Both the position numbers and the translations under genes were made by a program. The notes beneath the pieces were generated by a model. It was given only the letters and a program-made list of their open reading frames with translations. It was not told the DNA's origin and did not search any database. From Lentibacillus amyloliquefaciens (GTDB lineage: Bacteria > Bacillota > Bacilli > Bacillales > Amphibacillaceae), in the NCBI RefSeq assembly GCF_001307805.1, contig NZ_CP013862.1:3038001-3102000 (forward strand): a DNA stretch of 64,000 bases, written 5' to 3'. Shown piece by piece: positions 51,299 through 59,989 of this stretch (positions are counted from its first letter, which is position 1; each line of letters begins with the position of its first letter).

Positions 51299-53404
51299 AT
51301 GGACACATTGCTGCTTATCAACTGGCTGGCATTTATCGCAATTGTCGCCTATGGGGTTTACTTATTCGCTAAAGTGATCGCAACAAGGGTTTCCTACATA
51401 AAGCTAGGGAAAAAATCCGAGTTTGACCGTGACTTTAAAAAGCGGTTCCGGCGGATAGGGAAGATTGTCTTTGGTCAGTCCAAACTGCTGAAGGATAAAA
51501 AATCCGGAACGATTCATGTGATGATGTTCTATGGATTTTTGCTTGTGCAGTTTGGTGCGATTGATATGTTTGTGAAAGGTTTGGCTCCCGGCAGTCATTT
51601 GCCTTTTGGTTTTCTTTATCCGGGATTCACATTTTTCCAGGAACTTGTGACACTAATGATCCTGGTAGCGGTTGTATGGGCGTTTTATCGCCGCTATATT
51701 GAAAAATTGGTTCGCCTGAAGCGCGGCTTTAAAGCAGGGCTTGTCCTATTATTCATCGGGACATTGATGCTTTCGGTCTTGCTTGGTAATGGCATGGCGA
51801 TTGTCTGGCATGGTGAAGGATTAACATGGACAGAACCGGTCGCAAGTTTAATAGCTTATCTCTTCAGCTGGCTGCCTGGGACAGCTGCAGCCGTACTTTT
51901 CTATGTGTTCTGGTGGATACATACCATCACGATTCTTGCATTTCTTGTATACGTGCCGCAATCCAAGCACGCCCATCTGATTGCTGCACCGATTAACGTG
52001 TTTTTGAGTAAAAGCGTTCCAGGGAAATTGGAACCGATTAATTTTGATATTGCTGACGAGGCAGATGAAGAGGACATTTCATTCGGTGTCGGCAAAGTGG
52101 AAGATTTTGAACAGCATCAGATGATCGACTTTTATGCATGTGTTGAATGCGGACGCTGTACAGATGTCTGCCCTGCATCAGGAACAGGCAAAATGCTGTC
52201 GCCGATGGATATCATGATAAAGGTTCGTGACCACTTAACCGAAAAAGGGGCTGCAGTTACCGGAAAATCCGCCTGGGTGCCGGAATATGCTTTTTCTAAT
52301 ACCAAAGGCAACTTGGCTGCTGCCGGTGCAAATGAAGCGGCTGCAGGCAAGGAAAGTGTCAGCCTGATTGGAGATGTCATTACACAGGAAGAACTTGAAG
52401 GCTGCACAACCTGCCGTGCTTGTGAAGATGCATGCCCGGTTATGAATGAACACGTTGGCACGATTATTGATATGCGCCGTTATCTGGTTATGACTGAAGG
52501 TAAAATGGATCAGGATGCTCAGCGTGCAGTTATGAATATCGAACGCCAGGGCAACCCTTGGGGACTTTCCAAGAAAGATCGCATCAACTGGCGCGAGCAG
52601 GATGAAGATGCTTATATCCCGACTGTTAAAGAACTCAAAAAAGAAGACAAAGATTTCGAATATCTTTTCTGGGTAAGTTCAATGGGGTCATTTGACAACC
52701 GCAGCCAGAAAATTGCACTTGCGTTTGCTAAATTGATGAACCAGGCAGGCATCAGCTTTGCCATTCTTGGAAATAAAGAACAGAACTCCGGTGATACAGC
52801 ACGGCGTATCGGAAATGAGTTTTTATTCCAAGAAATTGCTGAGAAAAACATTAAAGAATTTGAAAAAAATAACGTAACAAAGATTGTAACCATTGATCCG
52901 CACGCCTATAATATTTTCAAAAATGAATACCCGGATTTCGGCTTTGAGGCGGAAGTGTATCATCATACACAAATGCTGTATGATCTTGTGATGAACGACA
53001 AGCTGAACCCGCAGCGTGATATCAATCAGAAGCTCACATACCATGATTCCTGCTACTTGGGAAGATACAATGGTGTATATGATCCGCCGAGAGAAATTCT
53101 GAAATCCATCCCGGGACTTGAATTGGTCGAGATGGAACGGAGCCGTGAAAACGGTATGTGCTGTGGTGCCGGCGGCGGTCTGATGTGGACGGAAGATACA
53201 ACAGGCAACCGCATTAACGTAGCACGCACTGAGCAGGCAATGGAGACTGAATCTACGATGATTTCCAGTGCATGCCCGTTCTGCCTGACGATGATGAGTG
53301 ACGGGACGAAAGCGAAAGAAGTTGAAGAAGATATCAGCACAATGGACGTCGCTGAAATTCTGGCGTTGTCGGTGCTGACCGAAGATGAAGAGAAGACGGC
53401 TTAA
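51299..53404 (+). CDS. fadF: Fe-S oxidoreductase FadF (acyl-CoA oxidation electron transfer)
   Basis: 701 residues. The first ~260 residues hold about five membrane helices like a respiratory gamma subunit. Two 4Fe-4S ferredoxin motifs follow: CVECGRCTDVCP and CTTCRACEDACP. The C-terminal part has the two CCG-type heterodisulfide-reductase blocks (HDSCYLGRYNGVYDPPR and MCCGAGGG). FadF is thought to pass electrons from acyl-CoA dehydrogenases via ETF to menaquinone. AGGGGGAG precedes two adjacent ATGs (51296, 51299); the second is better spaced. It heads the acyl-CoA cluster, as ywjF-acdA in B. subtilis. Confidence 0.92.
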   Translation: MDTLLLINWLAFIAIVAYGVYLFAKVIATRVSYIKLGKKSEFDRDFKKRFRRIGKIVFGQSKLLKDKKSGTIHVMMFYGFLLVQFGAIDMFVKGLAPGSHLPFGFLYPGFTFFQELVTLMILVAVVWAFYRRYIEKLVRLKRGFKAGLVLLFIGTLMLSVLLGNGMAIVWHGEGLTWTEPVASLIAYLFSWLPGTAAAVLFYVFWWIHTITILAFLVYVPQSKHAHLIAAPINVFLSKSVPGKLEPINFDIADEADEEDISFGVGKVEDFEQHQMIDFYACVECGRCTDVCPASGTGKMLSPMDIMIKVRDHLTEKGAAVTGKSAWVPEYAFSNTKGNLAAAGANEAAAGKESVSLIGDVITQEELEGCTTCRACEDACPVMNEHVGTIIDMRRYLVMTEGKMDQDAQRAVMNIERQGNPWGLSKKDRINWREQDEDAYIPTVKELKKEDKDFEYLFWVSSMGSFDNRSQKIALAFAKLMNQAGISFAILGNKEQNSGDTARRIGNEFLFQEIAEKNIKEFEKNNVTKIVTIDPHAYNIFKNEYPDFGFEAEVYHHTQMLYDLVMNDKLNPQRDINQKLTYHDSCYLGRYNGVYDPPREILKSIPGLELVEMERSRENGMCCGAGGGLMWTEDTTGNRINVARTEQAMETESTMISSACPFCLTMMSDGTKAKEVEEDISTMDVAEILALSVLTEDEEKTA

Positions 53405-53414
53405 CCGATTTGAA

Positions 53415-53447
53415 GAGGGGCAGGCAACATTGCCCCTTTCATTTTGC
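53415..53447 (+). terminator. Terminator or attenuating hairpin after fadF
   Basis: AGGGGCA (53416-53422) pairs with TGCCCCT (53431-53437), followed by TTCATTTT. It would separate fadF from the thiolase transcript at least in part. Confidence 0.7.
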
Positions 53448-53455
53448 AGACGTAT

Positions 53456-53473
53456 TGAGCGAGCGTTCAGTCA
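53456..53473. promoter_or_regulatory. FadR-like dyad upstream of thiolase gene
   Basis: TGAGCGAGCGTTCAGTCA has the TGA...TCA dyad arms of the site at 51181 but is a weaker match to the known consensus. It lies 80 bases before the thiolase start. Confidence 0.35.
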
Positions 53474-53554
53474 AAAGGTCAAAAGTCGCTCAGCGCAGAC
53501 GAGGAAGCGTTATCATATAAATCTGTAAATTTTTTTAGAAAGGATGACGAACAC

Positions 53555-54742
53555 ATGCGTAAAACAGTTATCGTATCAGGTGCACGGACGCCATTTGGAA
53601 AGTTTGGAGGAGCATTGAAGCCATTCACAGCATCACAGCTTGGAGGCACAGCAATCAAAGAGGCACTGATTCGTGCAGGTCTGGAAGGTGAAAAAGTTGA
53701 TGAAGTGATCATGGGTAACGTGCTTCAGGGCGGGCAGGGCCAAATTCCTTCACGTCAGGCAGCCCGCGAGGCTGACATCCCGTGGGAGGTCAAAACAGAA
53801 ACCATCAACAAAGTATGTGCATCAGGATTGCGCAGTGTCACACTCGCTGATCAGCTGATCCGGCTTGGGGATGAGGATATTATTGTGGCAGGCGGCATGG
53901 AAAGCATGAGCAATGCCCCTTATATATTGCCTGATGCCCGCTGGGGGAATCGTATGGGCGATAAAAAGATAGTCGATATGATGGTGCATGACGGGCTGAC
54001 TTGTTCATTTGCGGGTGTCCATATGGGAACTTATGGTAACAACACTGCAGAGGAATACGGACTATCAAGAGAAGCGCAGGATGAATGGTCATATCGCAGT
54101 CATCAGCGAGCCGTTAAAGCAATTGACGATGGGAAATTTGCTGAAGAAATCGTTTCACTGGAAGTGCCGCAGCGAAAAGGCGACACAATCGTTGTCGATA
54201 CTGACGAAGCACCGCGCAAGGAAACAAGTGTAGATACGTTAAACAAATTGCGTCCTGCTTTTGATAAAGATGGCACGATTACAGCCGGAAATGCGCCGGG
54301 TGTTAATGATGGTGCAGGTGCATTTGTCGTGATGAACGATGAAACGGCTGAAAAGCTTGGCAAAACGCCAATGGCAATCATCCATGGCCATGCGGAAGTC
54401 GGCGTGGAATCCAAAGACTTTCCGAAAACACCGGGACTTGTTATCAATAAATTGCTGGAGAAAACGGGTTATTCCAAAGACGCTATCGACCTGTTCGAAA
54501 TTAATGAAGCATTCGCAGCTGTGTCACTCGCCAGCGGAAAGATCGCAGACATTGATCCTGAAAAAATCAACGTCAACGGCGGTGCGGTCGCATTGGGACA
54601 CCCGATTGGCGCAAGCGGTGCACGGATTATTCTCACATTGGTCCATGAATTAAAGCGGCGCGGCGGCGGACTTGGTATTGCCGCCATCTGCAGCGGCGGC
54701 GGCCAGGGTGACGCCATGCTTGTGGAAGTACCGAAGCAATAA
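53555..54742 (+). CDS. Acetyl-CoA C-acetyltransferase (thiolase II)
   Basis: 395 residues with all thiolase landmarks: Cys88 in [10 protein letters not shown] (acyl carrier), [24 protein letters not shown] (active-site His) and [10 protein letters not shown] (second Cys). This biosynthetic/ketolytic type acts on acetyl-CoA and acetoacetyl-CoA, closing the C4 end of the pathway with the next gene. Comparable to MmgA of B. subtilis. AGAAAGGATG precedes the ATG. First gene of the likely transcript thiolase-hydroxyacyl-CoA dehydrogenase-acyl-CoA dehydrogenases. Confidence 0.94.
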   Translation: MRKTVIVSGARTPFGKFGGALKPFTASQLGGTAIKEALIRAGLEGEKVDEVIMGNVLQGGQGQIPSRQAAREADIPWEVKTETINKVCASGLRSVTLADQLIRLGDEDIIVAGGMESMSNAPYILPDARWGNRMGDKKIVDMMVHDGLTCSFAGVHMGTYGNNTAEEYGLSREAQDEWSYRSHQRAVKAIDDGKFAEEIVSLEVPQRKGDTIVVDTDEAPRKETSVDTLNKLRPAFDKDGTITAGNAPGVNDGAGAFVVMNDETAEKLGKTPMAIIHGHAEVGVESKDFPKTPGLVINKLLEKTGYSKDAIDLFEINEAFAAVSLASGKIADIDPEKINVNGGAVALGHPIGASGARIILTLVHELKRRGGGLGIAAICSGGGQGDAMLVEVPKQ

Positions 54743-54828
54743 TGAGTGGTTTGGATATCCGGATCCGACAGAGTTTTAAGTGATTTTGCTAAAGTTCACA
54801 TTTCCAATCCAAAGGAGGCAACCGCGTA

Positions 54829-55680
54829 ATGGCAATTAAAAAAGTTATGGTAATCGGCGCAGGCCAGATGGGCTCAGGAATTGCCCAGGTCTGTGCGCAA
54901 TCCGGTTATGAAGTTTTATTAAACGACGTTAATAGGGAAGCCCTTCAGAAAGGCATGCAAAACATTGAAAAGCTTTTGACAAGGTCCGTTGATAAAGAAC
55001 GCATCAGCGAGCAGGAGAAAAGTGAGACCATGAATCGGCTAAATTCGACAACCGATATTCAGGAAGTCAAAAATTGTGATATGACGATTGAAGCGATTGT
55101 TGAAAATATGGACGTAAAAACAAAGGTGTTCCGTCAACTGGATGAACACGCACCAGAACATGCGATTTTGGCAACGAACACATCTTCACTTCCGATTACT
55201 GAAATTGCAGCATCAACGAACCGGGCGGAACAGGTTATCGGGATGCATTTCATGAATCCGGTGCCCGTCATGAAACTTGTGGAAGTCATCCGCGGTCTGC
55301 AAACAAGTGATGAAACGTACGGGGCAGTTGCTGACATGGCGAAAAAACTTTCCAAAACGTCGGTTGAAGTCAATGATTACCCTGGCTTTGCCGCCAACCG
55401 CATTTTAATGCCGATGATCAACGAAGCCATTTTCGCCTTGCATGAAGGAGTGGCGTCAGTTGAGGATATCGATACCGTCATGAAGCTTGGGATGAATCAT
55501 CCGATGGGGCCTTTGACACTTGCGGATTTCATTGGTCTGGACACATGCCTGTATATTATGGAAGTCTTGCATGAAGGCTTTGGTGACAGTAAATACCGGC
55601 CATGCCCGCTTTTAAGAAAATATGTAAACGCTGGTTGGCACGGCAAGAAATCAGGCAGAGGTTTTTATCAATACAGCTGA
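54829..55680 (+). CDS. 3-hydroxybutyryl-CoA dehydrogenase
   Basis: 283 residues, single-domain-pair type. GAGQMGSGIAQ (residues 10-20) binds NAD(P); NTSSLPITEIA and IGMHFMNPVPVMKLVEVI hold the catalytic His, and DYPGFAANRILMP with a C-terminal GRGFYQY complete the signature. It oxidises 3-hydroxybutyryl-CoA to acetoacetyl-CoA, linking the acyl-CoA dehydrogenases (via an enoyl-CoA hydratase encoded elsewhere) to the thiolase. Comparable to MmgB. AAGGAGG lies 8 bases before the ATG. Confidence 0.95.
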   Translation: MAIKKVMVIGAGQMGSGIAQVCAQSGYEVLLNDVNREALQKGMQNIEKLLTRSVDKERISEQEKSETMNRLNSTTDIQEVKNCDMTIEAIVENMDVKTKVFRQLDEHAPEHAILATNTSSLPITEIAASTNRAEQVIGMHFMNPVPVMKLVEVIRGLQTSDETYGAVADMAKKLSKTSVEVNDYPGFAANRILMPMINEAIFALHEGVASVEDIDTVMKLGMNHPMGPLTLADFIGLDTCLYIMEVLHEGFGDSKYRPCPLLRKYVNAGWHGKKSGRGFYQYS

Positions 55681-55725
55681 TTTTAACGATAACAACTATG
55701 ATTTCCCGCGAGGAGGACACGACAA

Positions 55726-56865
55726 ATGAACCTTCAATTTTCCGAAGAACAAGAAATGATGCGAAAGATGGTTCGGGACTTTGCTGAAAAAGAAGTGCAG
55801 CAAGAAGTTGACCGAATGGAAACGGAAGACCGTTTTCCGCGAGAAATCATCCAAAAAATGGGAAAACTTGGACTGATGGGAGTTCCCATTCCTGAAAAAT
55901 ACGGTGGCAGCGGCATGGATTATACGTCATATATTATCGCTATAAATGAACTGTCCAAAGTAAGCGCAACGCTCGGTGTTATATTGTCGGTTCATACATC
56001 CGTCGGCACTAATCCGATTTTAAAATTTGGCAGTGAAGCACAAAAAAAGGAATATGTCCCTAAACTGGCCTCAGGTGAATATCTTGGAGCGTTTGCTTTA
56101 ACAGAACCAGGCGCCGGTTCGGATGCTGCAGGCTCAAAAACGAAAGCCGTCAAAGATGGTGAGCGTTACATTCTTAATGGATCAAAGGTTTTTATAACGA
56201 ACGGCGGAGAAGCGCAGACATACATCACGTTTGCCCGAACAAGTGATGAGCCGGGTTCAAAAGGCGTCAGTGCCTTTATTGTTGAAAAAGATACACCCGG
56301 TCTGATAATCGGAAAGCCTGAAAAGAAAATGGGGTTGCACGGATCCAGTACCGTTCAGCTCAACTTTGATAACTGTGCCGTTGGAAAACAGCAGCTGCTC
56401 GGTGAGGAAGGCGAAGGGTTTAAAATTGCGATGGCCAATTTGAACGTTGGGCGAATTGGTATCGCTTCTCAAGCCTTGGGGATTGGTGAGGCTGCCCTTG
56501 AACATGCAGCGAATTATGCCAAAGAACGCGAACAATTTGGTAAACCAATTGCGGCAAATCAGGGAATATCGTTTAAACTAGCTGATATGGCAACTGAAGT
56601 CGAAGCTGCCAAACTATTGGTCTATCAAGCCGCAGAGTTGGTGGAAAAGGAGGTCCCGTCAAGCAAGGAAGCATCGATGGCCAAAATGTATGCATCCAAA
56701 ACAGCGCGTAAAGCAGCCATTGAAGCTGTTCAGATATTTGGCGGTTACGGTTATACAGAAGAATATCCGGTTGAACGGCTTTTCCGTGATGCCAAAGTGA
56801 CCGAAATCTACGAAGGAACAAATGAAATCCAGCATAAAGTAATAGCGAAAGATCTGCTTGGCTAA
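55726..56865 (+). CDS. Acyl-CoA dehydrogenase (MmgC-like, short-chain)
   Basis: 379 residues. [14 protein letters not shown] (substrate/FAD loop), [14 protein letters not shown] and [20 protein letters not shown] are the ACAD signatures; IYEGTNEIQ gives the catalytic Glu near residue 363, the position of short-chain enzymes. It makes 2-enoyl-CoA with FAD and passes electrons to ETF. GCGAGGAGGA lies before the ATG. 45 bases after the dehydrogenase gene; a paralogue (57094-58233) follows, and the two differ enough to suggest different chain or branch preferences. Confidence 0.93.
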   Translation: MNLQFSEEQEMMRKMVRDFAEKEVQQEVDRMETEDRFPREIIQKMGKLGLMGVPIPEKYGGSGMDYTSYIIAINELSKVSATLGVILSVHTSVGTNPILKFGSEAQKKEYVPKLASGEYLGAFALTEPGAGSDAAGSKTKAVKDGERYILNGSKVFITNGGEAQTYITFARTSDEPGSKGVSAFIVEKDTPGLIIGKPEKKMGLHGSSTVQLNFDNCAVGKQQLLGEEGEGFKIAMANLNVGRIGIASQALGIGEAALEHAANYAKEREQFGKPIAANQGISFKLADMATEVEAAKLLVYQAAELVEKEVPSSKEASMAKMYASKTARKAAIEAVQIFGGYGYTEEYPVERLFRDAKVTEIYEGTNEIQHKVIAKDLLG

Positions 56866-56889
56866 TTTCAAACAACTCTTTTCGCAAAT

Positions 56890-57021
56890 ATGATTGCTCT
56901 TAGAATACTGCGGGATCATTATGGAATTCCTCCAACGTCATTGCCGTTTGAGATTGAGGGATTCCATAAGTCGCTGTTGCCGCCCAGGCTGGTCGATAAA
57001 GTTATCATTCCGGTTGAATAG
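56890..57021 (+). other. Unassigned 43-codon open frame between the two acyl-CoA dehydrogenase genes
   Basis: Starting at ATG 56890, the frame reads a protein-like sequence (IALRILRDHYGIPPTSLPFE and LLPPRLVDKVIIPVE). It has no Shine-Dalgarno sequence and the codon pattern looks coding. It may be a fragment of a lost gene that once stood here. The rest of the 228-base gap ends in the acdA ribosome binding site. Confidence 0.35.
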
Positions 57022-57093
57022 GCGGCCTGCGAATGCTAAGCAAAAGGGTTTCTATAAAAACGAACTAGCATTTTTGAAAGGAGATAATAGACG

Positions 57094-58233
57094 ATGAACT
57101 TTGAACTAACCGAAGAACAGGAAATGCTGCGAAAAATGGTTCGTGATTTTGCCAAAAATGATGTGGAACCAACAGCGGCAGAACGTGATGAGGAAGAACG
57201 TTTTGACAGAGGTATTTTTGACCAGATGGCTGAGCTCGGGCTTACAGGGATTCCCTGGCCTGAGGAATACGGGGGAATCGGTGCAGATTATGTCAGTTAT
57301 TGTATTGCGGTTGAAGAATTATCACGTGTATGCGCATCAACCGGCGTAACGTTATCAGCGCACCTTTCACTGGCAAGCTGGCCAATTTTTAAATATGGAA
57401 ACGAAGAACAGAAGAATACATTCCTTTACCGGCTTGCTACAGGAGAAGCGCTGGGGGCTTATGCGCTGTCTGAACCAGGGTCCGGAAGTGATGCGGCCGG
57501 CATGAAAACCGTTGCTAAAAAAGACGGTGATGATTATATCCTGAACGGAAATAAAGTCTGGATCTCCAATGGCGGTGTGGCCGATATTTATATTGTATTT
57601 GCTTTGACAGACCCGGAAGCGCGCCATAAAGGTATCAGTGCATTTATTGTAGAGAAGGAAACGGAAGGGTTCTCAACCGGGAAGAAAGAGAAGAAACTCG
57701 GCATCCGTTCCTCCCCTACAACTGAGCTTATTTTTGAAAACTGCCGTGTGCCAAAAGAAAATCTGCTGGGAGATGAAGGTGATGGGTTTAAAATTGCTAT
57801 GACAACACTTGATGGCGGACGCAATGGTATTGCAGCCCAGGCACTCGGAATCGCACAGGGCGCGCTTGATGCGGCAGTGGATTACGCCAAAGAACGTGAA
57901 CAGTTTGGCAAACCGATTGCCGCCAACCAGGGCATCTCATTCAAACTCGCAGACATGGCAACGGAAATCGAAGCGTCCCGTCTATTAACCTATCAGGCAG
58001 CATGGCTTGAGACAGAAGGAAAGCCATATGGTAAAGCTTCCGCCATGTCCAAACTGTATGCCGGAGACACGGCAATGCGTGCTACGACTGAAGCCGTTCA
58101 AGTGTTTGGCGGCTACGGCTATACAAAAGACTATCCGGTCGAGCGTTACATGCGCGATGCGAAAATCACACAAATTTATGAAGGAACAAACGAAATTCAG
58201 CGTCTCGTGATTGGACGCATGCTGACGAAATAG
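57094..58233 (+). CDS. acdA: Acyl-CoA dehydrogenase AcdA
   Basis: 379 residues, and very close in sequence layout to B. subtilis Acd[39 protein letters not shown] and [20 protein letters not shown]. Catalytic Glu in IYEGTNEIQ (about residue 363). An FAD enzyme of short- or branched-chain acyl-CoA oxidation; the IcmF gene downstream suggests isobutyryl- or butyryl-CoA. GAAAGGAG lies about 9 bases before the ATG. Synteny fadF-acdA-rpoE matches B. subtilis with the meaB-tetR-icmF block inserted. Confidence 0.94.
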   Translation: MNFELTEEQEMLRKMVRDFAKNDVEPTAAERDEEERFDRGIFDQMAELGLTGIPWPEEYGGIGADYVSYCIAVEELSRVCASTGVTLSAHLSLASWPIFKYGNEEQKNTFLYRLATGEALGAYALSEPGSGSDAAGMKTVAKKDGDDYILNGNKVWISNGGVADIYIVFALTDPEARHKGISAFIVEKETEGFSTGKKEKKLGIRSSPTTELIFENCRVPKENLLGDEGDGFKIAMTTLDGGRNGIAAQALGIAQGALDAAVDYAKEREQFGKPIAANQGISFKLADMATEIEASRLLTYQAAWLETEGKPYGKASAMSKLYAGDTAMRATTEAVQVFGGYGYTKDYPVERYMRDAKITQIYEGTNEIQRLVIGRMLTK

Positions 58234-58239
58234 CTTTTG

Positions 58240-58323
58240 GCTGAAGTTGTCACAGAATCGGCTCAAGTTCACAATTTTTCCGCTCAAGTTCGCAATTTCG
58301 AATGAGCTCAGCACCAAAAATGT
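58240..58323. repeat. Degenerate minisatellite, 21-bp period, four units
   Basis: Units GCTGAAGTTGTCACAGAATC, GCTCAAGTTCACAATTTTTC and GCTCAAGTTCGCAATTTCGA (first 20 bases each; the unit is 21) are followed by a weaker fourth. It begins 7 bases after the acdA stop codon and lies within the likely acdA-meaB transcript. Confidence 0.7.
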
Positions 58324-58394
58324 GAGCAACAGGAGATCGAACCCCGAGCAACTGCAAGCAGAGTATCAAGCAGGTAGCGGAAAGGAAGACAATT

Positions 58395-59327
58395 ATGCAG
58401 CATCTCGTTGAACGAATGAAGCAAAATGACATACGCGCGCTGGCCCGGGCAATTACCATGGTGGAAAATGACCATCCGGAGAAGCTCGACATGCTGAGTG
58501 GTGTGTTTGCCACCAGTCAAAAGCATGCGCATTATGTGGGGATTACCGGATCACCGGGTGCCGGGAAAAGCTCACTGGTGAATCGCCTCATCACTCATGT
58601 CCGCCATGAAGGCAAGACGGTCGCAGTCATTGCCGTTGATCCGACGAGCCCGTTCAGCGGAGGTGCACTCCTTGGCGACCGGGTTCGCATGAATGAGCAT
58701 TTCACCGATGACGGGGTTTACATCCGCAGTATGGCAACCCGCGGCAGTCTTGGCGGTCTTGCACGGGCGACAAAAGATGCTGTCAGGATATGTGATGCTT
58801 ACGGGTTTGATGTCGTTATCGTGGAAACAGTCGGTGTGGGTCAGTCTGAGCTCGATATTATGAAAATCGTTGATACGACAGCGCTCGTTATGACACCGAA
58901 TAGCGGGGATGTTCTGCAGATTTTTAAAGCGGGCATTATGGAGATTGCCGATTTATTTGTCATCAACAAGGCGGACCTTGATGGTGTCGGAAAACTGAAA
59001 GGCCTCCTGAAAGAGCTGGTCATGATGACGTCAAAAAACGATCAGCTAACGCCAATCATTAAAACGATTACAACCGAAAACAAAGGCATTGATAAATTAT
59101 GGGAAAAAATCAATGAACATCATGATTATTTATACCGGACAGAAGCGGGTCAAAAACGCCGTAAACAGCAGCAGGAACAGGAAGTCTATGAACTGGTCCG
59201 TGAAGAAATCTGGCGGGAAGTCAAAGCATTTGCAGAGAAAACAAACGTTGATATACAAGCGGATGATGATCCATACAGACGTGCACAGGAAATTTTTAAA
59301 GACTGGAAGCAGGAAGGGGGCGGCTAA
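58395..59327 (+). CDS. meaB: Methylmalonyl/acyl-CoA mutase-associated GTPase MeaB
   Basis: 310 residues of the ArgK/MeaB G3E GTPase family. Walker A is GSPGAGKSS (residues 52-60); [28 protein letters not shown] and VINKADLDG (NKxD) complete the G motifs. MeaB loads and protects adenosylcobalamin-dependent acyl-CoA mutases. The next mutase here, IcmF, already carries its own MeaI-type G domain, so MeaB may serve another mutase or an assembly step. GGAAAGGAAG precedes the ATG. Its stop codon abuts the tetR start (TAAATG). Confidence 0.94.
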   Translation: MQHLVERMKQNDIRALARAITMVENDHPEKLDMLSGVFATSQKHAHYVGITGSPGAGKSSLVNRLITHVRHEGKTVAVIAVDPTSPFSGGALLGDRVRMNEHFTDDGVYIRSMATRGSLGGLARATKDAVRICDAYGFDVVIVETVGVGQSELDIMKIVDTTALVMTPNSGDVLQIFKAGIMEIADLFVINKADLDGVGKLKGLLKELVMMTSKNDQLTPIIKTITTENKGIDKLWEKINEHHDYLYRTEAGQKRRKQQQEQEVYELVREEIWREVKAFAEKTNVDIQADDDPYRRAQEIFKDWKQEGGG

Positions 59328-59975
59328 ATGTCGAATGAGCAGGTTATATCTTCAGTGAAAGATTCCTACCTGGTGGAAAAGCGCCGAAATCAGATGATCA
59401 AAGGAGCCATTGTATTATTTAAGGAAAAAGGCTTTCACCGGACGACGACACGGGAGATCGCCAAAGAATCAGGATTCAGCATCGGAACGCTGTATGAATA
59501 TATCCGGACGAAAGAAGATGTGCTGTTTCTGGTGTGTGATGCGATTTATGACCAGGTCAGGAACCGTCTTGAATCGGCAACTGACTGGGATAACCCATCT
59601 GTTGCTAAATTGGAGGAAATTGTTGCATCGTATTTCCGCCTGATGGACGACATGCAGGAGGAAATCATCATTATGTATCAGGAAGTCAAGTCGCTCAAAC
59701 AAGAATCGAGGGAATATGTCATTAAGAAGGAGCGGGATATGGTGGCGATGCTGGAAAGGATGTTTACAGCATGCCTGCCTGAGACCATTGATGAACAAGA
59801 CGTATCGCTTCTTGCCAACAATATTTTTGTTCAGGGACAGATGTGGGGATTCAGACGGTGGATGCTGCAAAAGCAATTCACATTGGAAGAGTACATTGAA
59901 CGCCAAATTCACTTTCTGAAGCAATCTTTGTCAACAGATCATATGCAAAATGAAAAAACTGATCAAACACCTTAA
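59328..59975 (+). CDS. TetR-family regulator of the acyl-CoA cluster
   Basis: 215 residues. N-terminal helix-turn-helix: [20 protein letters not shown] then [23 protein letters not shown] (second quoted to family length), the classic TetR pattern at about residues 25-70. The C-terminal domain should bind an acyl-CoA, as FadR does. The gene lies inside the meaB-icmF transcript, and FadR-like dyads upstream of fadF and thiolase are candidate targets. AGGAAGGGGGCGG precedes the ATG. Confidence 0.9.
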   Translation: MSNEQVISSVKDSYLVEKRRNQMIKGAIVLFKEKGFHRTTTREIAKESGFSIGTLYEYIRTKEDVLFLVCDAIYDQVRNRLESATDWDNPSVAKLEEIVASYFRLMDDMQEEIIIMYQEVKSLKQESREYVIKKERDMVAMLERMFTACLPETIDEQDVSLLANNIFVQGQMWGFRRWMLQKQFTLEEYIERQIHFLKQSLSTDHMQNEKTDQTP

Positions 59976-59989
59976 GCAGGAGGGGTTCC

